Assembly (NCBI GenBank): GCA_947503105.1
Contig: CANNCM010000001.1
Span: 124,001-188,000, forward strand
DNA from: an uncultured Flavobacteriaceae bacterium
GTDB lineage: Bacteria > Bacteroidota > Bacteroidia > Flavobacteriales > Flavobacteriaceae
Direction: 5' to 3'
DNA length: 64,000 nt
Part shown: one piece after another, positions 18,241 through 27,381 of the stretch
Layout of the letters: the number at the start of each line of letters is the position of its first letter
Numbering within the stretch: the stretch's first letter is position 1
Position numbers and translations under genes: made by a program
Notes under the pieces: generated by a model
Seen by the model: only the letters and a program-made list of their open reading frames with translations
What the model was told of the DNA's origin: nothing
Database searches by the model: none

Positions 18241-19083
18241 TTATCTTAAATCTGTAATTTTAGCAACATCCATATCATTATAGTCTAAGTTTTCACCAGC
18301 CATTCCCCAAATAAACGTGTAGTTCGAAGTTCCTGAACCTGAGTGAATAGACCAAGGAGGAGATATAACGGCTTGGTGATTATGCATCCAAATATGACGT
18401 GTCTCTTGAGGTTGGCCCATAAAATGACAAACGGCTTGTTCTTGTGGGACGTCCAAATAAAAATAGATTTCCATACGTCTGTCATGCACGTGTGCTGGCA
18501 TGGTATTCCATACGCTTCCTGTTTTGAGTTCTGTCATACCCATCTGCAATTGGCAAGTTCTAATAATGCCACCTATAATCATTTGACTAACTGTTCTGTG
18601 GTTAGCCGTTTCCAAGCTTCCCAACTCTATTTTATTAGCTTCAGCAAGACTTGTTTTTTTGGTAGGATAGGTCATGTGAGCTGGTGCAGAGTTCATGTAA
18701 AATTTGGCAGGATCTTTCGCATCACGACTATTAAATTCTACTTCTTTTACTCCTTTACCAATATATAAGGCGTCTTTGTGACCAATTTCAAAAGCTTCAC
18801 CATCGACATAGACAATTCCATCGCCACCAACATTGATAATGCCTAACTCACGACGCTCTAAAAAATATTCGGATTTTAGGGGATCAATAGTTTCTAATTT
18901 TAAATTGGAAGTTGAGGGCACAGCTCCACCAGCCATATAACGGTCGTAGTGTGTGTAAACCCATTTTACCTTTCCGTTTTGCATAAGATTGGGAATCATA
19001 AACTCCTCTCTTAGTTGATCTGTGTCGTATTGTTTTACTGCTTTTGGACTTGAAGCATAGCGTGTTTCAAATGATGTTGACAT
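18241..19083 (-). CDS. kduI: 5-dehydro-4-deoxy-D-glucuronate isomerase
   Basis: Cupin-type isomerase of 280 residues acting on 4-deoxy-L-threo-5-hexosulose uronate, the open form of unsaturated uronates released by polysaccharide lyases. Visible features are the N-terminal FETRYASSPKAVKQYDT, the zinc ligand motif MPAHVHDRRMEIYFY (two histidines and a glutamate), and the later ligand histidine in SPPWSIHSGSGT. It lies between uxuA and kduD on the same strand with short spacers. Its length and motifs are normal. Confidence 0.96.
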   Translation of the reverse strand: MSTSFETRYASSPKAVKQYDTDQLREEFMIPNLMQNGKVKWVYTHYDRYMAGGAVPSTSNLKLETIDPLKSEYFLERRELGIINVGGDGIVYVDGEAFEIGHKDALYIGKGVKEVEFNSRDAKDPAKFYMNSAPAHMTYPTKKTSLAEANKIELGSLETANHRTVSQMIIGGIIRTCQLQMGMTELKTGSVWNTMPAHVHDRRMEIYFYLDVPQEQAVCHFMGQPQETRHIWMHNHQAVISPPWSIHSGSGTSNYTFIWGMAGENLDYNDMDVAKITDLR

Positions 19084-19111
19084 ATATTTTCTTTTATTTG
19101 ATTCTAATTAT

Positions 19112-20299
19112 TTATAGGGAACGTCTTATACCTAACTCTAAACCTCGTAATTCAGCAAGACCTCTCAAGCGTCCTATGCCTGAATATCCAGGATTTGTTT
19201 TCTTTTTTAAATCATCTAGCATTTTATGCCCATGGTCTGGTCTGAAAGGCATACGCAAATCCATTCGACCGGCATCCGCACGTTTCTTTTGTTCTAATAT
19301 CAACGCTTTCATTACAGCATACATATCTACATCACCCTCTAGATGATCTGCTTCGTGAAAGTTACCTTCACTGTCGCGCTTAGTCGCTCTGAGATGAATA
19401 AAATGAATACGATCTCCTAAACGCTCAACCATCCCGGCTAAATCATTATCTGCTCGAACTCCAAAAGAACCTGTACAGAACGTGAGTCCATTATTAGGAC
19501 TTTTAACCGCATCATACAAATCAACTATATCTTGTTCTGTACTTACTACCCTGGGCAATCCTAAAATAGGAAAAGGAGGATCGTCTGGGTGTATACACAT
19601 TAACACACCTGCTTGCTCAGCGGCTGGTATGATTTCTGATAAAAAAGAGAAAAGATTGGCTTTTAATTGCTTTGGGCCTATATCTTTGTAGGTTGCTAAA
19701 ATTTGATTAAACTCCTGCAAGGTATATCCTTCTTCAGCACCAGGCAATCCTGCAATAATATTTCTCACCAGTTTTTTCTGGTCGTCCTTTGATGTGTTTT
19801 TCAAAAACTGTTTTGCCGCTTCTTTTTGTACTTCGGTATATTCATGCGTTGCATTAGGACGCTTTAACAAAAACATGTCAAAGGCAACAAAAGCCGCTGC
19901 TTCAAAACGCAATGCGGTAGATTTATCATTTACTTCATAGTCTAAATTTGTACGTGTCCAGTCCAGTACTGGCATGAAATTATAACATACTATATCTATT
20001 CCGCATTTACCTAAATTTAGAAGGGTTTGCTTATAGTTATTGATGTAAATCTTATAATCTCCAGACTTGGTTTTTATGTTCTCGTGTATCGGTACACTCT
20101 CTACTACAGACCATGTTAATCCAGCACTTTCAATTTCGGTTTTGCGGTTTTCAATTTCCTCAATTGTCCACACTTGTCCGTTAGGAATATGGTGTAAAGC
20201 AGATACGATACCTGTTGCGCCTGATTGTTTTATGTCTAAAAGAGATACTGGGTCATTAGGACCATACCAGCGCCATGTTTGTTCTAGTTTTAAATTCAT
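19112..20299 (-). CDS. uxuA: Mannonate dehydratase
   Basis: Dehydrates D-mannonate to 2-keto-3-deoxygluconate, the third step of glucuronate breakdown. It has 395 residues. Diagnostic segments are the N-terminal [34 protein letters not shown], the metal-site region [35 protein letters not shown] and the C-terminal [14 protein letters not shown]. It is the second gene of the operon, 10 bases after the SDR that would supply its substrate, so the two catalyse consecutive steps. Confidence 0.97.
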   Translation of the reverse strand: MNLKLEQTWRWYGPNDPVSLLDIKQSGATGIVSALHHIPNGQVWTIEEIENRKTEIESAGLTWSVVESVPIHENIKTKSGDYKIYINNYKQTLLNLGKCGIDIVCYNFMPVLDWTRTNLDYEVNDKSTALRFEAAAFVAFDMFLLKRPNATHEYTEVQKEAAKQFLKNTSKDDQKKLVRNIIAGLPGAEEGYTLQEFNQILATYKDIGPKQLKANLFSFLSEIIPAAEQAGVLMCIHPDDPPFPILGLPRVVSTEQDIVDLYDAVKSPNNGLTFCTGSFGVRADNDLAGMVERLGDRIHFIHLRATKRDSEGNFHEADHLEGDVDMYAVMKALILEQKKRADAGRMDLRMPFRPDHGHKMLDDLKKKTNPGYSGIGRLRGLAELRGLELGIRRSL

Positions 20300-20309
20300 T
20301 TGTTATATT

Positions 20310-21137
20310 TTAGACCCCGCTATAGGCTGCAAAGCCTCCATCTATTGGCACTACAATTCCTGTTACAAATTTTGAGGCATCACTACAAAGCCAGAGCGTT
20401 GTACCTACCAAATCTTCTGGCTCGCCATAGCGTCCCATTGGGGTTTGATCAATAATTTGCTGACCACGCGGAGTTAAGCTCCCATCGGCGTGAGTAAGTA
20501 ATGAACGGTTTTGGTCTGTTAAGAAAAATCCAGGGGCTAAAGCATTAACGCGAATACCAACTTTAGAAAAATGAACTGCCAACCACTGGGTAAAATTGGA
20601 CACAGCAGCCTTAGCACCACTATATGCTGGTATTTTGGTTAGAGGTGTGAACGCATTCATGGAAGAAATGTTTAACACACTACACCCGTCGCGCCCAACC
20701 ATATCTTCTGCAAAAACTTGTGTTGGAATAAGAGTCCCTAGGAAGTTAAGGTTAAATGTAAACTCTATGCCTTTTGGATCTAGGTCAAAAAATGTTTTAA
20801 GGGTATCTGTATTGTTGTGTAAATCCTCTGGCGCTAAAAACGGATTAGAGGTTGTGCCCGAAGGATGATTTCCACCAGCCCCATTAACTAGAATATCAAC
20901 TTTCCCAAAAGCGTCATTCACTAACTTTTTAGAAGATATCAATGAAGTCTTGTCCAAAACATTTGACTCAACACCTATAGCATTTCCACCATTTTTGGTA
21001 ATCGCATCAGCAACTTTTTCGGCTGCTTCCTTTCTCAAATCAAGCACAGCAATATTATGCCCTTGTTTAGCCAAGGCTTTGGCAAGGGTACTGCACAAAA
21101 CACCCCCTGCACCAGTTAATACAATAGTCTTACTCAT
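20310..21137 (-). CDS. SDR-type D-mannonate oxidoreductase (fructuronate reductase)
   Basis: Short-chain dehydrogenase of 275 residues with the cofactor motif LTGAGGVLCSTLAKALA, NGAGG, catalytic Ser in NISSMNAF, and YSGAKAAV. The insertion NHPSGTTSNPFL followed by DLDPKGIEFTFNLNFLGT is the pattern of the UxuB-like SDRs that replace classical long-chain mannonate dehydrogenase in Bacteroidota and Firmicutes. It leads the operon and sits directly before uxuA, so reduction of D-fructuronate to D-mannonate is the likely reaction. The start lies 81 bases after the shared regulatory element. I give no symbol because it is not homologous to E. coli uxuB. Confidence 0.88.
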   Translation of the reverse strand: MSKTIVLTGAGGVLCSTLAKALAKQGHNIAVLDLRKEAAEKVADAITKNGGNAIGVESNVLDKTSLISSKKLVNDAFGKVDILVNGAGGNHPSGTTSNPFLAPEDLHNNTDTLKTFFDLDPKGIEFTFNLNFLGTLIPTQVFAEDMVGRDGCSVLNISSMNAFTPLTKIPAYSGAKAAVSNFTQWLAVHFSKVGIRVNALAPGFFLTDQNRSLLTHADGSLTPRGQQIIDQTPMGRYGEPEDLVGTTLWLCSDASKFVTGIVVPIDGGFAAYSGV

Positions 21138-21686
21138 TTATAGTTTTAAATTATTTAAATTTAATTTTTTTATCTTTTTTATTACAAGCATAAATATAGT
21201 CTACAAAGAAATTCATTGTATCCTGTCCTGTCATGTAATTTAACAAGTACTTGATCCAAAAACAAGTATAGCTATTTAGTCAAATCCATAAAATAATCCG
21301 CAGCATAAAGCACCAAAAACTACATCCAAAAAGTCAACTAAAAAAGACCCTGTAATATTGTTGAAAATCTTTTCGTGAGTTTTAGGTTAAAAGAACATAA
21401 AGAGCGTTTTAACAGAACAGATGGAACTAGCAGGTAACAGTCAGCGCTGTAAAGACATCTATCGTGGCGGTTATCATAAATCCGAGTGACAGAATATATT
21501 GCATCTCAAATTTGAACCCAATTTTCAGCTTAATCTATTCATTTACAGGGCTTAGGAAAGTATGTGAATAAAAAACCTCCAACTCCAAAAGACTTAATCG
21601 ACACTCATCACATAATGACTCGTATTATGAAAAGTTGAAATGATGTGGTTTCTTATTTTAATATTATTCAAAATTGCAGCACAATT
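21138..21686. other. 549-base intergenic region upstream of the uronate operon
   Basis: The left part holds copy D of the ACAGN element and must contain the operon promoter, though no consensus -33/-7 pair is obvious. From about 21240 to 21686 I see only AT-rich sequence without a convincing coding frame, repeat or RNA structure. It marks the boundary of the carbohydrate locus. Confidence 0.55.
21219..21237 (-). promoter_or_regulatory. Shared ACAGN-repeat element, copy D (upstream of the uronate operon)
   Basis: Read toward the operon the site is TACATGACAGGACAGGATA: three five-base units (ACATG ACAGG ACAGG) followed by ATA. It matches copy B at 15 of 19 positions. It lies 81 bases before the first start codon of the operon, a spacing close to that of copies A and C. 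Confidence 0.55.
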
Positions 21687-22433
21687 TTAATAATTAATTT
21701 CCTTGTTTAAAATTTCAATTAACTGATTTCCTGTTTTAATGTGATTTTCGTAAAATCCAGTTAAAAATGAGTTATTGGTGCCTCCTCGAAAAAGTAATCT
21801 CATTATGATTTTGTGACCAGGGTGGTTTTTTAATTCTGAAGTATAATTACCCATTAAAGTAAATAAATCGGCATGTACCTTTTGATCAAGCTGTGTGTAG
21901 CTGTAAAAAAAGCCGTTTTTATCTAATTCTAATTCTAATGCATTAGCCCAATCTCTTTGGTCAATTTCAAACATTTCTATTTGATTAATTTGATTGTAAT
22001 AGTCATTTAGTGATTCTTCAAGTTCTTCGTTTTTCAGATACCTTAAATACCCAGAACTTTTTAAAGATTCGAACGCATCTTTGTTGTAATTTAATTGGAC
22101 TTCAATAATCATCTCAAATATTGCTTTTTGAATCAACAACTGATCTGAAAAATTATTTTCAATCAAGGCCTTAGATACTTTATTACAACCAACAATATGG
22201 TCTTGTCTAAATTTTAATAATCTTTCTGATTCTTTTATATCTGCATTGATATTGAAGCTAATTTTTTGAAAATAATCCTTCATCGCCCTCTTTTCTATTG
22301 TTTTTTCATTAAAATTATTTACTTGTAAAGCAATTAAAATACCTACAACAACAAGAATAACTTCACCTAATGCATATTTTATATAATCAAAATTTCCCTT
22401 GGAATTTTGACGAAATGGCCTAAAAAATTTCAT
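21687..22433 (-). CDS. DUF6090-family single-pass membrane protein
   Basis: A 248-residue protein with the N-terminal pattern typical of the flavobacterial DUF6090 family: MKFFRPFR, a short linker, then one membrane helix YALGEVILVVVGILIALQVNNFNE. The rest is a charged, helical, Glu/Asn-rich domain. The function of the family is not known to me. It stands alone, with the tRNA terminator upstream and a long non-coding region downstream. Such proteins are often multicopy in flavobacteria. Confidence 0.75.
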   Translation of the reverse strand: MKFFRPFRQNSKGNFDYIKYALGEVILVVVGILIALQVNNFNEKTIEKRAMKDYFQKISFNINADIKESERLLKFRQDHIVGCNKVSKALIENNFSDQLLIQKAIFEMIIEVQLNYNKDAFESLKSSGYLRYLKNEELEESLNDYYNQINQIEMFEIDQRDWANALELELDKNGFFYSYTQLDQKVHADLFTLMGNYTSELKNHPGHKIIMRLLFRGGTNNSFLTGFYENHIKTGNQLIEILNKEINY

Positions 22434-22483
22434 CTATTATGTTTTTATCAAATATAATTGAAAATAATATAAGGTTATTAAAA

Positions 22484-22520
22484 TAGAAAAACGGTTACAC
22501 TATAATAGTATAACCGTTTT
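22484..22520 (-). terminator. Intrinsic terminator of the initiator tRNA gene
   Basis: A perfect ten-base stem (AAAACGGTTA against TAACCGTTTT) continues through one mismatch into a four-base inner stem with a TAA loop. In the leftward direction it ends in a run of T. It lies 11 bases after the tRNA. Confidence 0.8.
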
Positions 22521-22530
22521 ATTGTTTTAG

Positions 22531-22603
<73 letters not shown>

Positions 22604-22614
22604 ATATAGGACGA

Positions 22615-22622
22615 CAAATATA
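22615..22622 (-). promoter_or_regulatory. -7 promoter element of the tRNA-fMet gene
   Basis: In the leftward direction the sequence is TATATTTG, an exact match to the Bacteroidota TAnnTTTG -7 element. It lies 11 bases before the tRNA 5' end. The -33 region is only T-rich. Confidence 0.6.
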
Positions 22623-22666
22623 CAACCTTTTTCTAATTTTAAAAGAAATTTTACAGAAATATCTTC

Positions 22667-22849
22667 TTATTGCTCGATACTTTGAGCCTCAAAAGCTATC
22701 AAAACTTGGCCAGAGCACTGAATTTGGAATTGAATTGGATTGCAACACACTTCACAATCTTCAATATAAGTTTGAACAGATTGAGATACATCTACCAAAA
22801 CTGAAACTTGCTCCCAACAATGTGGACACTGATAAAAATATTCCTCCAT
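22667..22849 (-). CDS. Small CPXCG-type cysteine-rich protein
   Basis: I choose the start MEEYFYQCPHCWE, giving 60 residues. An upstream ATG would add 13 residues inside the preceding gene without family support. Two cysteine pairs, CPHCW near the start and CEVCC in the middle (YIEDCEVCCNPIQ), form a probable zinc site as in the CPXCG family. The start overlaps the stop of the ABC-F gene by one base (TAATG), so translation is probably coupled. Function unknown. Confidence 0.82.
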   Translation of the reverse strand: MEEYFYQCPHCWEQVSVLVDVSQSVQTYIEDCEVCCNPIQFQIQCSGQVLIAFEAQSIEQ

Positions 22850-24762
22850 TAGCGATGCTGTTCTATCGATTCTGTTAGCGTTTCCCATTGGCTCATAAGT
22901 TCTTCCAATTTTGTTTTTTTTGCTTGATAAGCATCAAAAAAATTTGGGTCTGCAACTGTTTTATCATAATTAATTTCAAGTTCTAAATCAATAGTTTTAA
23001 TCTCATTTTCTAAAGAGGAAATTGAAGACTCCACCTTGCTCAAGCGATTATTCAATGATTTTAATTGTTTTTGAGATTCATAGGACTGCTTATTGCTGCT
23101 TATTTTGGATTCAGATTTGACAACAGTTTTACGTTCTGCTTCGCGTAAATTTTCCAATTGACGTTGCTCCAAATAATAATCTATATCCCCTAAATAGGGT
23201 TTAATTTTTTGGTCTTTAAACTCATAAACAACATCATTCAACCCTTGTAAAAACTCTCTATCGTGAGACACTAAAAGCAAAGTCCCTTCAAAATTATGTA
23301 ATGCAGATTTCAATACAGTTTTAGACTGAATATCTAAGTGGTTTGTAGGCTCATCCATCACCAATACATTAAGAGGTTTTAGCAATAGTTTGGCCAAAGC
23401 CAACCTATTTCGCTCTCCTCCAGACAACACACTAACGTACTTATCCACAGCCTCACCACGAAACAAAAATGCACCTAAAATATCTCGAACCTTAGAGCGA
23501 TTTGTCTCATTGGCCTCATCTATCATCGTATCCAAAACCGTCTTTTTACCATCCAAATACTCGGCCTGATTTTGGGCAAAATATCCGACATGTACATTAT
23601 GCCCCAACTTGACATTTCCGCCCGCAGCAAGTTCTCCCACTAATATTTTGGCAAGCGTCGATTTTCCTTGTCCATTCTGACCAACAAAGGCAACTTTCTG
23701 TCCTCTTTCGACCATCAAATCTACTGCACTCAAAACCTGTAAATCACCATAAGACTTTGAAACATCAGTCGCTTCAATAACTACTTTTCCAGGCATAATT
23801 GAAATTGGAAAACGCACACTCATAACGCTATTATCGTCCTCGTCTACTCGGATGCGATCTATCTTATCTAGTTTTTTTATGAGCGATTGAGCCATTGTGG
23901 CTTTAGAGGCTTTGGCCCTAAATTTTTCAATAAGCTTTTCTGTCTGTTCTATCTGTTTTTGTTGATTTTTTTGAGCTGCTATTTGCAAAGATTTTTGTTC
24001 AGCGCGCAATTCTAAGTACTTCGAATAGGGCTTAGGCATATCATAAATTTGCCCTAAAACAATTTCTATAGTTCGATTGGTCACATTATCCAGAAACATT
24101 TTATCGTGAGAAACAATAACCACTGCCCCTGAATAATTTTTTAAAAATTGTTCCAACCAGATGATAGATTCAATATCTAAATGGTTGGTTGGCTCATCTA
24201 AAAGTAAAATATCATTTTGCTGAAGCAAAAGCTTAGCCAATTCAATTCGCATACGCCAACCACCAGAAAAAGTATCTGTAAGCTTATCAAAATCTTCGCG
24301 CTTGAACCCTAATCCTATTAGAATTTTCTCTGTTTCGCCTTGATAATTATAACCTCCCAATATTTCATATTGCTGCTGCACCTCATTCAAATCGACCATA
24401 AGATCATGGTAACTTTGGCTTTCATAGTCAGTGCGCTCTACTAGCTGTGTATTGATGTCCTCTAGCTGACGCTCCAGTGCTTTAATCTCCGAAAATGCTT
24501 CGTATGTTTCTTCTAAAATTGTACGTCCATAAACAAAATCAATGTCCTGTTTTAAAAACCCGATTTTTAAATCCTTTTTTTCAAGACTAATTTGACCTGA
24601 ACTGTACTCTAATTCTCCAGCAATAATTTTGAGCAAGGTCGATTTTCCAGCGCCATTTTTTCCAATCAAACCTACACGATGTCCCGCTTGTAATCGGAAC
24701 GATATATGTTCAAAAAGATCTTCTCCTTGAAAAGACATTGTAAGTTGATGGACGTTTAGCAT
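22849..24762 (-). CDS. ABC-F family ATPase (ribosome-associated type)
   Basis: The 637-residue protein has two ABC domains and no membrane segment. The first has Walker A GKNGAGKST and signature FSGGWRMRIELA. The second has Walker A GQNGQGKST and signature LSGGERNRLALA. Both are followed by DEPTNHLDI. A charged linker joins them, and a C-terminal coiled coil runs from about residue 540. This is the architecture of the ABC-F proteins (Uup, YdiF, EttA relatives) that act on the ribosome. Which subfamily it belongs to is not decided here. Confidence 0.93.
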   Translation of the reverse strand: MLNVHQLTMSFQGEDLFEHISFRLQAGHRVGLIGKNGAGKSTLLKIIAGELEYSSGQISLEKKDLKIGFLKQDIDFVYGRTILEETYEAFSEIKALERQLEDINTQLVERTDYESQSYHDLMVDLNEVQQQYEILGGYNYQGETEKILIGLGFKREDFDKLTDTFSGGWRMRIELAKLLLQQNDILLLDEPTNHLDIESIIWLEQFLKNYSGAVVIVSHDKMFLDNVTNRTIEIVLGQIYDMPKPYSKYLELRAEQKSLQIAAQKNQQKQIEQTEKLIEKFRAKASKATMAQSLIKKLDKIDRIRVDEDDNSVMSVRFPISIMPGKVVIEATDVSKSYGDLQVLSAVDLMVERGQKVAFVGQNGQGKSTLAKILVGELAAGGNVKLGHNVHVGYFAQNQAEYLDGKKTVLDTMIDEANETNRSKVRDILGAFLFRGEAVDKYVSVLSGGERNRLALAKLLLKPLNVLVMDEPTNHLDIQSKTVLKSALHNFEGTLLLVSHDREFLQGLNDVVYEFKDQKIKPYLGDIDYYLEQRQLENLREAERKTVVKSESKISSNKQSYESQKQLKSLNNRLSKVESSISSLENEIKTIDLELEINYDKTVADPNFFDAYQAKKTKLEELMSQWETLTESIEQHR

Positions 24763-24835
24763 TTATTTTTAGATTTAACTTCTAATTGATTGTGTTTTTG
24801 TAATTTTGAAGCAATGCAAAAATAACTAAATTAGG

Positions 24836-25228
24836 ATGTTAAAAAAAGGAAATAAGCTCTACTCTATTGTATTGGGAAAATGTCCAAAGTGCCATCAAGA
24901 ATCTATGTACCAGAACAAGAATCCTTATCACTTATCGGATACTCTAAAAATGCATGAGCGGTGCAGTCATTGCGACACAAAATATAAAATAGAACCTTCA
25001 TTTTTTTACGGATCCATGTATGTAAGTTACGCCGTAGGAATTGCCTTTGCTGTCGCAGCGTTTATTATTTCCAATATTTTTTTAGGAAGTTCGTTTGTGG
25101 TGGCATTTGCTAGTATTGTGGGAACACTAATTGGTTTTATGCCAATTATTATGCGTCTATCCAGAAATATTTGGATTAATCTTTTTATGAAGTATGATCC
25201 AGATTTAGCAGCGAAGTCTAAGCCCTAA
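24836..25228 (+). CDS. DUF983-family zinc-ribbon membrane protein
   Basis: The 130-residue protein has an N-terminal zinc-ribbon-like pair of motifs, CPKCHQ and CSHCDTKY, followed by two hydrophobic helices around residues 60-105. This matches DUF983 proteins, small inner-membrane proteins of unknown function. It is divergent from the ABC-F gene. A TAATTTTG box 27 bases before the start could be its -7 element. Its end overlaps the convergent oxidoreductase gene by 11 bases. Confidence 0.85.
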   Translation: MLKKGNKLYSIVLGKCPKCHQESMYQNKNPYHLSDTLKMHERCSHCDTKYKIEPSFFYGSMYVSYAVGIAFAVAAFIISNIFLGSSFVVAFASIVGTLIGFMPIIMRLSRNIWINLFMKYDPDLAAKSKP

Positions 25229-26258
25229 ACCTTTTAATATCAATCTCCATAGAAAGTGGTGTGCGATCTTCGATAAAGGCAATCAAATCTCGTGCAACAG
25301 TTGGTGCTATAAGCACCCCTCGACTGCCAAGGCCGTTCAAAACAAAAAGGTTTTTGTGTATATGATGTTGCCCTACAAGAGGACGGCGATCCACTACTGT
25401 TGGCCGTATTCCAGCCCGTTGGCGTACGACCTCAAAAGAACACGAAATTAGTTTTTGAAGTTTTTTTAGAATCTCATTTTTAGCGGTTTGTGTTGGTGTA
25501 TTGCTATAATCGTTCCATGCATAGGTCGAACCCACAAGATAATTGTCCTCGCCAATTGGAATCACAAAAACACTCGATTTCAAAATCACATCCAATTTTA
25601 ACTCTGGAGCATGAACTATCAAAAGTTCGCCTTTGGTCCCTTCTAAAGGGAGGGTGTTAAAAAATGGATTTTGTTTCAATCCAAAACCTTCGGCAAAAAT
25701 GATTTTTTTGGCAGTAATTTCCTTGTATGCGATTTCCTTTTTTACGTCTAATTTGGAATAGTCAAAAGTATCCTCAATAAATAAATCTTTGGATTTCAAA
25801 TGATTGCGGTAGGAATCCAAAAGCAACTTAGTATCTACTCGTCCTGTATATTTAACTTGGCCATAACCATGAGGCGCTCGGATATTTAAATTGTTATATT
25901 CTATAATTTTTGGCACTAAAAATTGGTGTAATTTTGGTTTATCGCACGCCAAAAACCAATTATTTTGTTCTTGTATTGAATTAAAAATTCTGTATATAGG
26001 TCGTTGATCATCTATTTTTAACCCAAGGTAGGCCTCTAATTTTTCATAAGTAGAAAGTGCTACAGGTATATGTTGATCTGCATTCCATGCCAAATTGAAT
26101 CGTTTAAGTACAACGGGGTTATAAAGTCCACTTGCTACAATTGAAGCTTGCTGAGAGGTATTACTCACCACTACAAAAGACTTTCCACGAGCACGCAACT
26201 GTTCGCAGAGCATCAGCCCTGCAAGGCCCGAACCTACAATGAGGTAATCAACTTTCAT
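25218..26258 (-). CDS. FAD-dependent oxidoreductase (DAO/glycine-oxidase-like)
   Basis: The 346-residue protein begins with the FAD-binding fold MKVDYLIVGSGLAGLMLCEQLRA and ends with the second nucleotide segment NLFVLNGLGSRGVLIAPTVARDL, as in D-amino-acid oxidase and the oxidase domain of MnmC. No signal peptide or membrane helix is seen, so it is probably cytoplasmic. The substrate cannot be read. It lies downstream of the gldN terminator, so it is a separate unit from the gliding genes. Confidence 0.85.
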   Translation of the reverse strand: MKVDYLIVGSGLAGLMLCEQLRARGKSFVVVSNTSQQASIVASGLYNPVVLKRFNLAWNADQHIPVALSTYEKLEAYLGLKIDDQRPIYRIFNSIQEQNNWFLACDKPKLHQFLVPKIIEYNNLNIRAPHGYGQVKYTGRVDTKLLLDSYRNHLKSKDLFIEDTFDYSKLDVKKEIAYKEITAKKIIFAEGFGLKQNPFFNTLPLEGTKGELLIVHAPELKLDVILKSSVFVIPIGEDNYLVGSTYAWNDYSNTPTQTAKNEILKKLQKLISCSFEVVRQRAGIRPTVVDRRPLVGQHHIHKNLFVLNGLGSRGVLIAPTVARDLIAFIEDRTPLSMEIDIKRFRA

Positions 26259-26274
26259 TTTATAAATTTATAAT

Positions 26275-26310
26275 AAAAAAAACGCTCCCCAAATTGAGAA
26301 GCGTTTTTTT
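26275..26310 (-). terminator. Terminator of the gldK-gldN operon
   Basis: The arms AAAAAACGCT and AGCGTTTTTT enclose a short loop and are followed in the leftward direction by a T-run. The hairpin lies 18 bases after the gldN stop codon. It separates the gliding operon from the oxidoreductase gene. Confidence 0.8.
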
Positions 26311-26327
26311 AGTATTGAGCAGAGTAT

Positions 26328-27377
26328 TTAATAACTCCACATATCTTGTTCTAAATTTCTAATTTTCTCTTTGATTCGTTGCGATTCAAGGAGTTGCATG
26401 AGTGCATTTTCAGAAATATAATCGTTGATTTCACGATCTTCGTAAACATTATCTTCTTTATAGATGTAGCCAGAAAAACGTCTGGAGTTTATCAGGTGAT
26501 CAAAAGATATTGGTTTTGATGTGTTTTTATCATTGAAAGCTAATGCTTTGTGCAAAAAAGTTCTTGCATTTGGATAAAATACCCAGAACAATTCTACATA
26601 GTCGGGCTTCATGTTTGGATCATTAAACTCTTTCATGTTGGCCTTAGAACGCGGTGTAATTACAATAGGAGCAATAGCGATTGGTCGGTAACGCAAATCG
26701 GATTGTCTTTTGTCAAAATACCAAACACCTTTCAGTCTGTATTTTACGACGTCTGAATAGCTAAAGATTTCTTCCGAGTATTCCTCTTCGGACAACAAAT
26801 TGTTGTCAAAAATAAGCTCCTCCATTTTGGATTCATACTCGTTGTACTCATCGTCACTTAGCAACGACTCATCCATATTAGCATATTCGCCAACATCAAC
26901 ACCTTTTTGTTTTAGAAAATCTTCTTTATTTCCTGCTTCGTTTATGATACGTTCCAATCCTATATTTTCGTCAGTACCAGCACGAATAACTCTATATTTT
27001 CTTTTCCTATCTAAATCTTCAACTGTAAGAACATCCTTTAAATTGTCTTTTTTGTAAACCGGATAGTCGCCTTCAATTGCTGACTTTAGGAGAAAATGAA
27101 TTAGTGGACGTCTTTCTTTTCCGACCACCAAAGTATCAATGGGATAATACATCGGGAAGTTGACACGCTCATCGAGGTTGATTTCTTCCCAAATGGTTTT
27201 CGAAAATAATACGTCTTTATCGCTGATGTAACCATATGCTAGTGGCTCTTCATCAGAATCAACCTCATCGTATGCAGAGGTAACACCAATTTCGTCAGGA
27301 GATTTTGCATTCAAAATATTGGCCTGACTGAAGGCAAACAATGGTAAAACGAATAAGAATAGGGGTAAACGATTCAT
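26328..27377 (-). CDS. gldN: Gliding motility / type IX secretion protein GldN
   Basis: Periplasmic component of the type IX secretion machine, 349 residues, that associates with the GldK ring at the outer membrane. It has a cleavable signal peptide (MNRLPLFLFVLPLFAFSQ) and family segments such as ISDKDVLFSKTIWEEINLDERVNFP and PDYVELFWVFYPNARTFLHKA. It follows gldM by four bases and is the last gene of gldK-L-M-N, ended by a clear terminator. Product type and context agree. Confidence 0.95.
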   Translation of the reverse strand: MNRLPLFLFVLPLFAFSQANILNAKSPDEIGVTSAYDEVDSDEEPLAYGYISDKDVLFSKTIWEEINLDERVNFPMYYPIDTLVVGKERRPLIHFLLKSAIEGDYPVYKKDNLKDVLTVEDLDRKRKYRVIRAGTDENIGLERIINEAGNKEDFLKQKGVDVGEYANMDESLLSDDEYNEYESKMEELIFDNNLLSEEEYSEEIFSYSDVVKYRLKGVWYFDKRQSDLRYRPIAIAPIVITPRSKANMKEFNDPNMKPDYVELFWVFYPNARTFLHKALAFNDKNTSKPISFDHLINSRRFSGYIYKEDNVYEDREINDYISENALMQLLESQRIKEKIRNLEQDMWSY

Positions 27378-27381
27378 AATT

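Noticed and set aside
18343-18768. A 141-codon plus-strand open frame
   Set aside because: It is opposite kduI, which has strong family motifs; the antisense translation has no recognisable domain.
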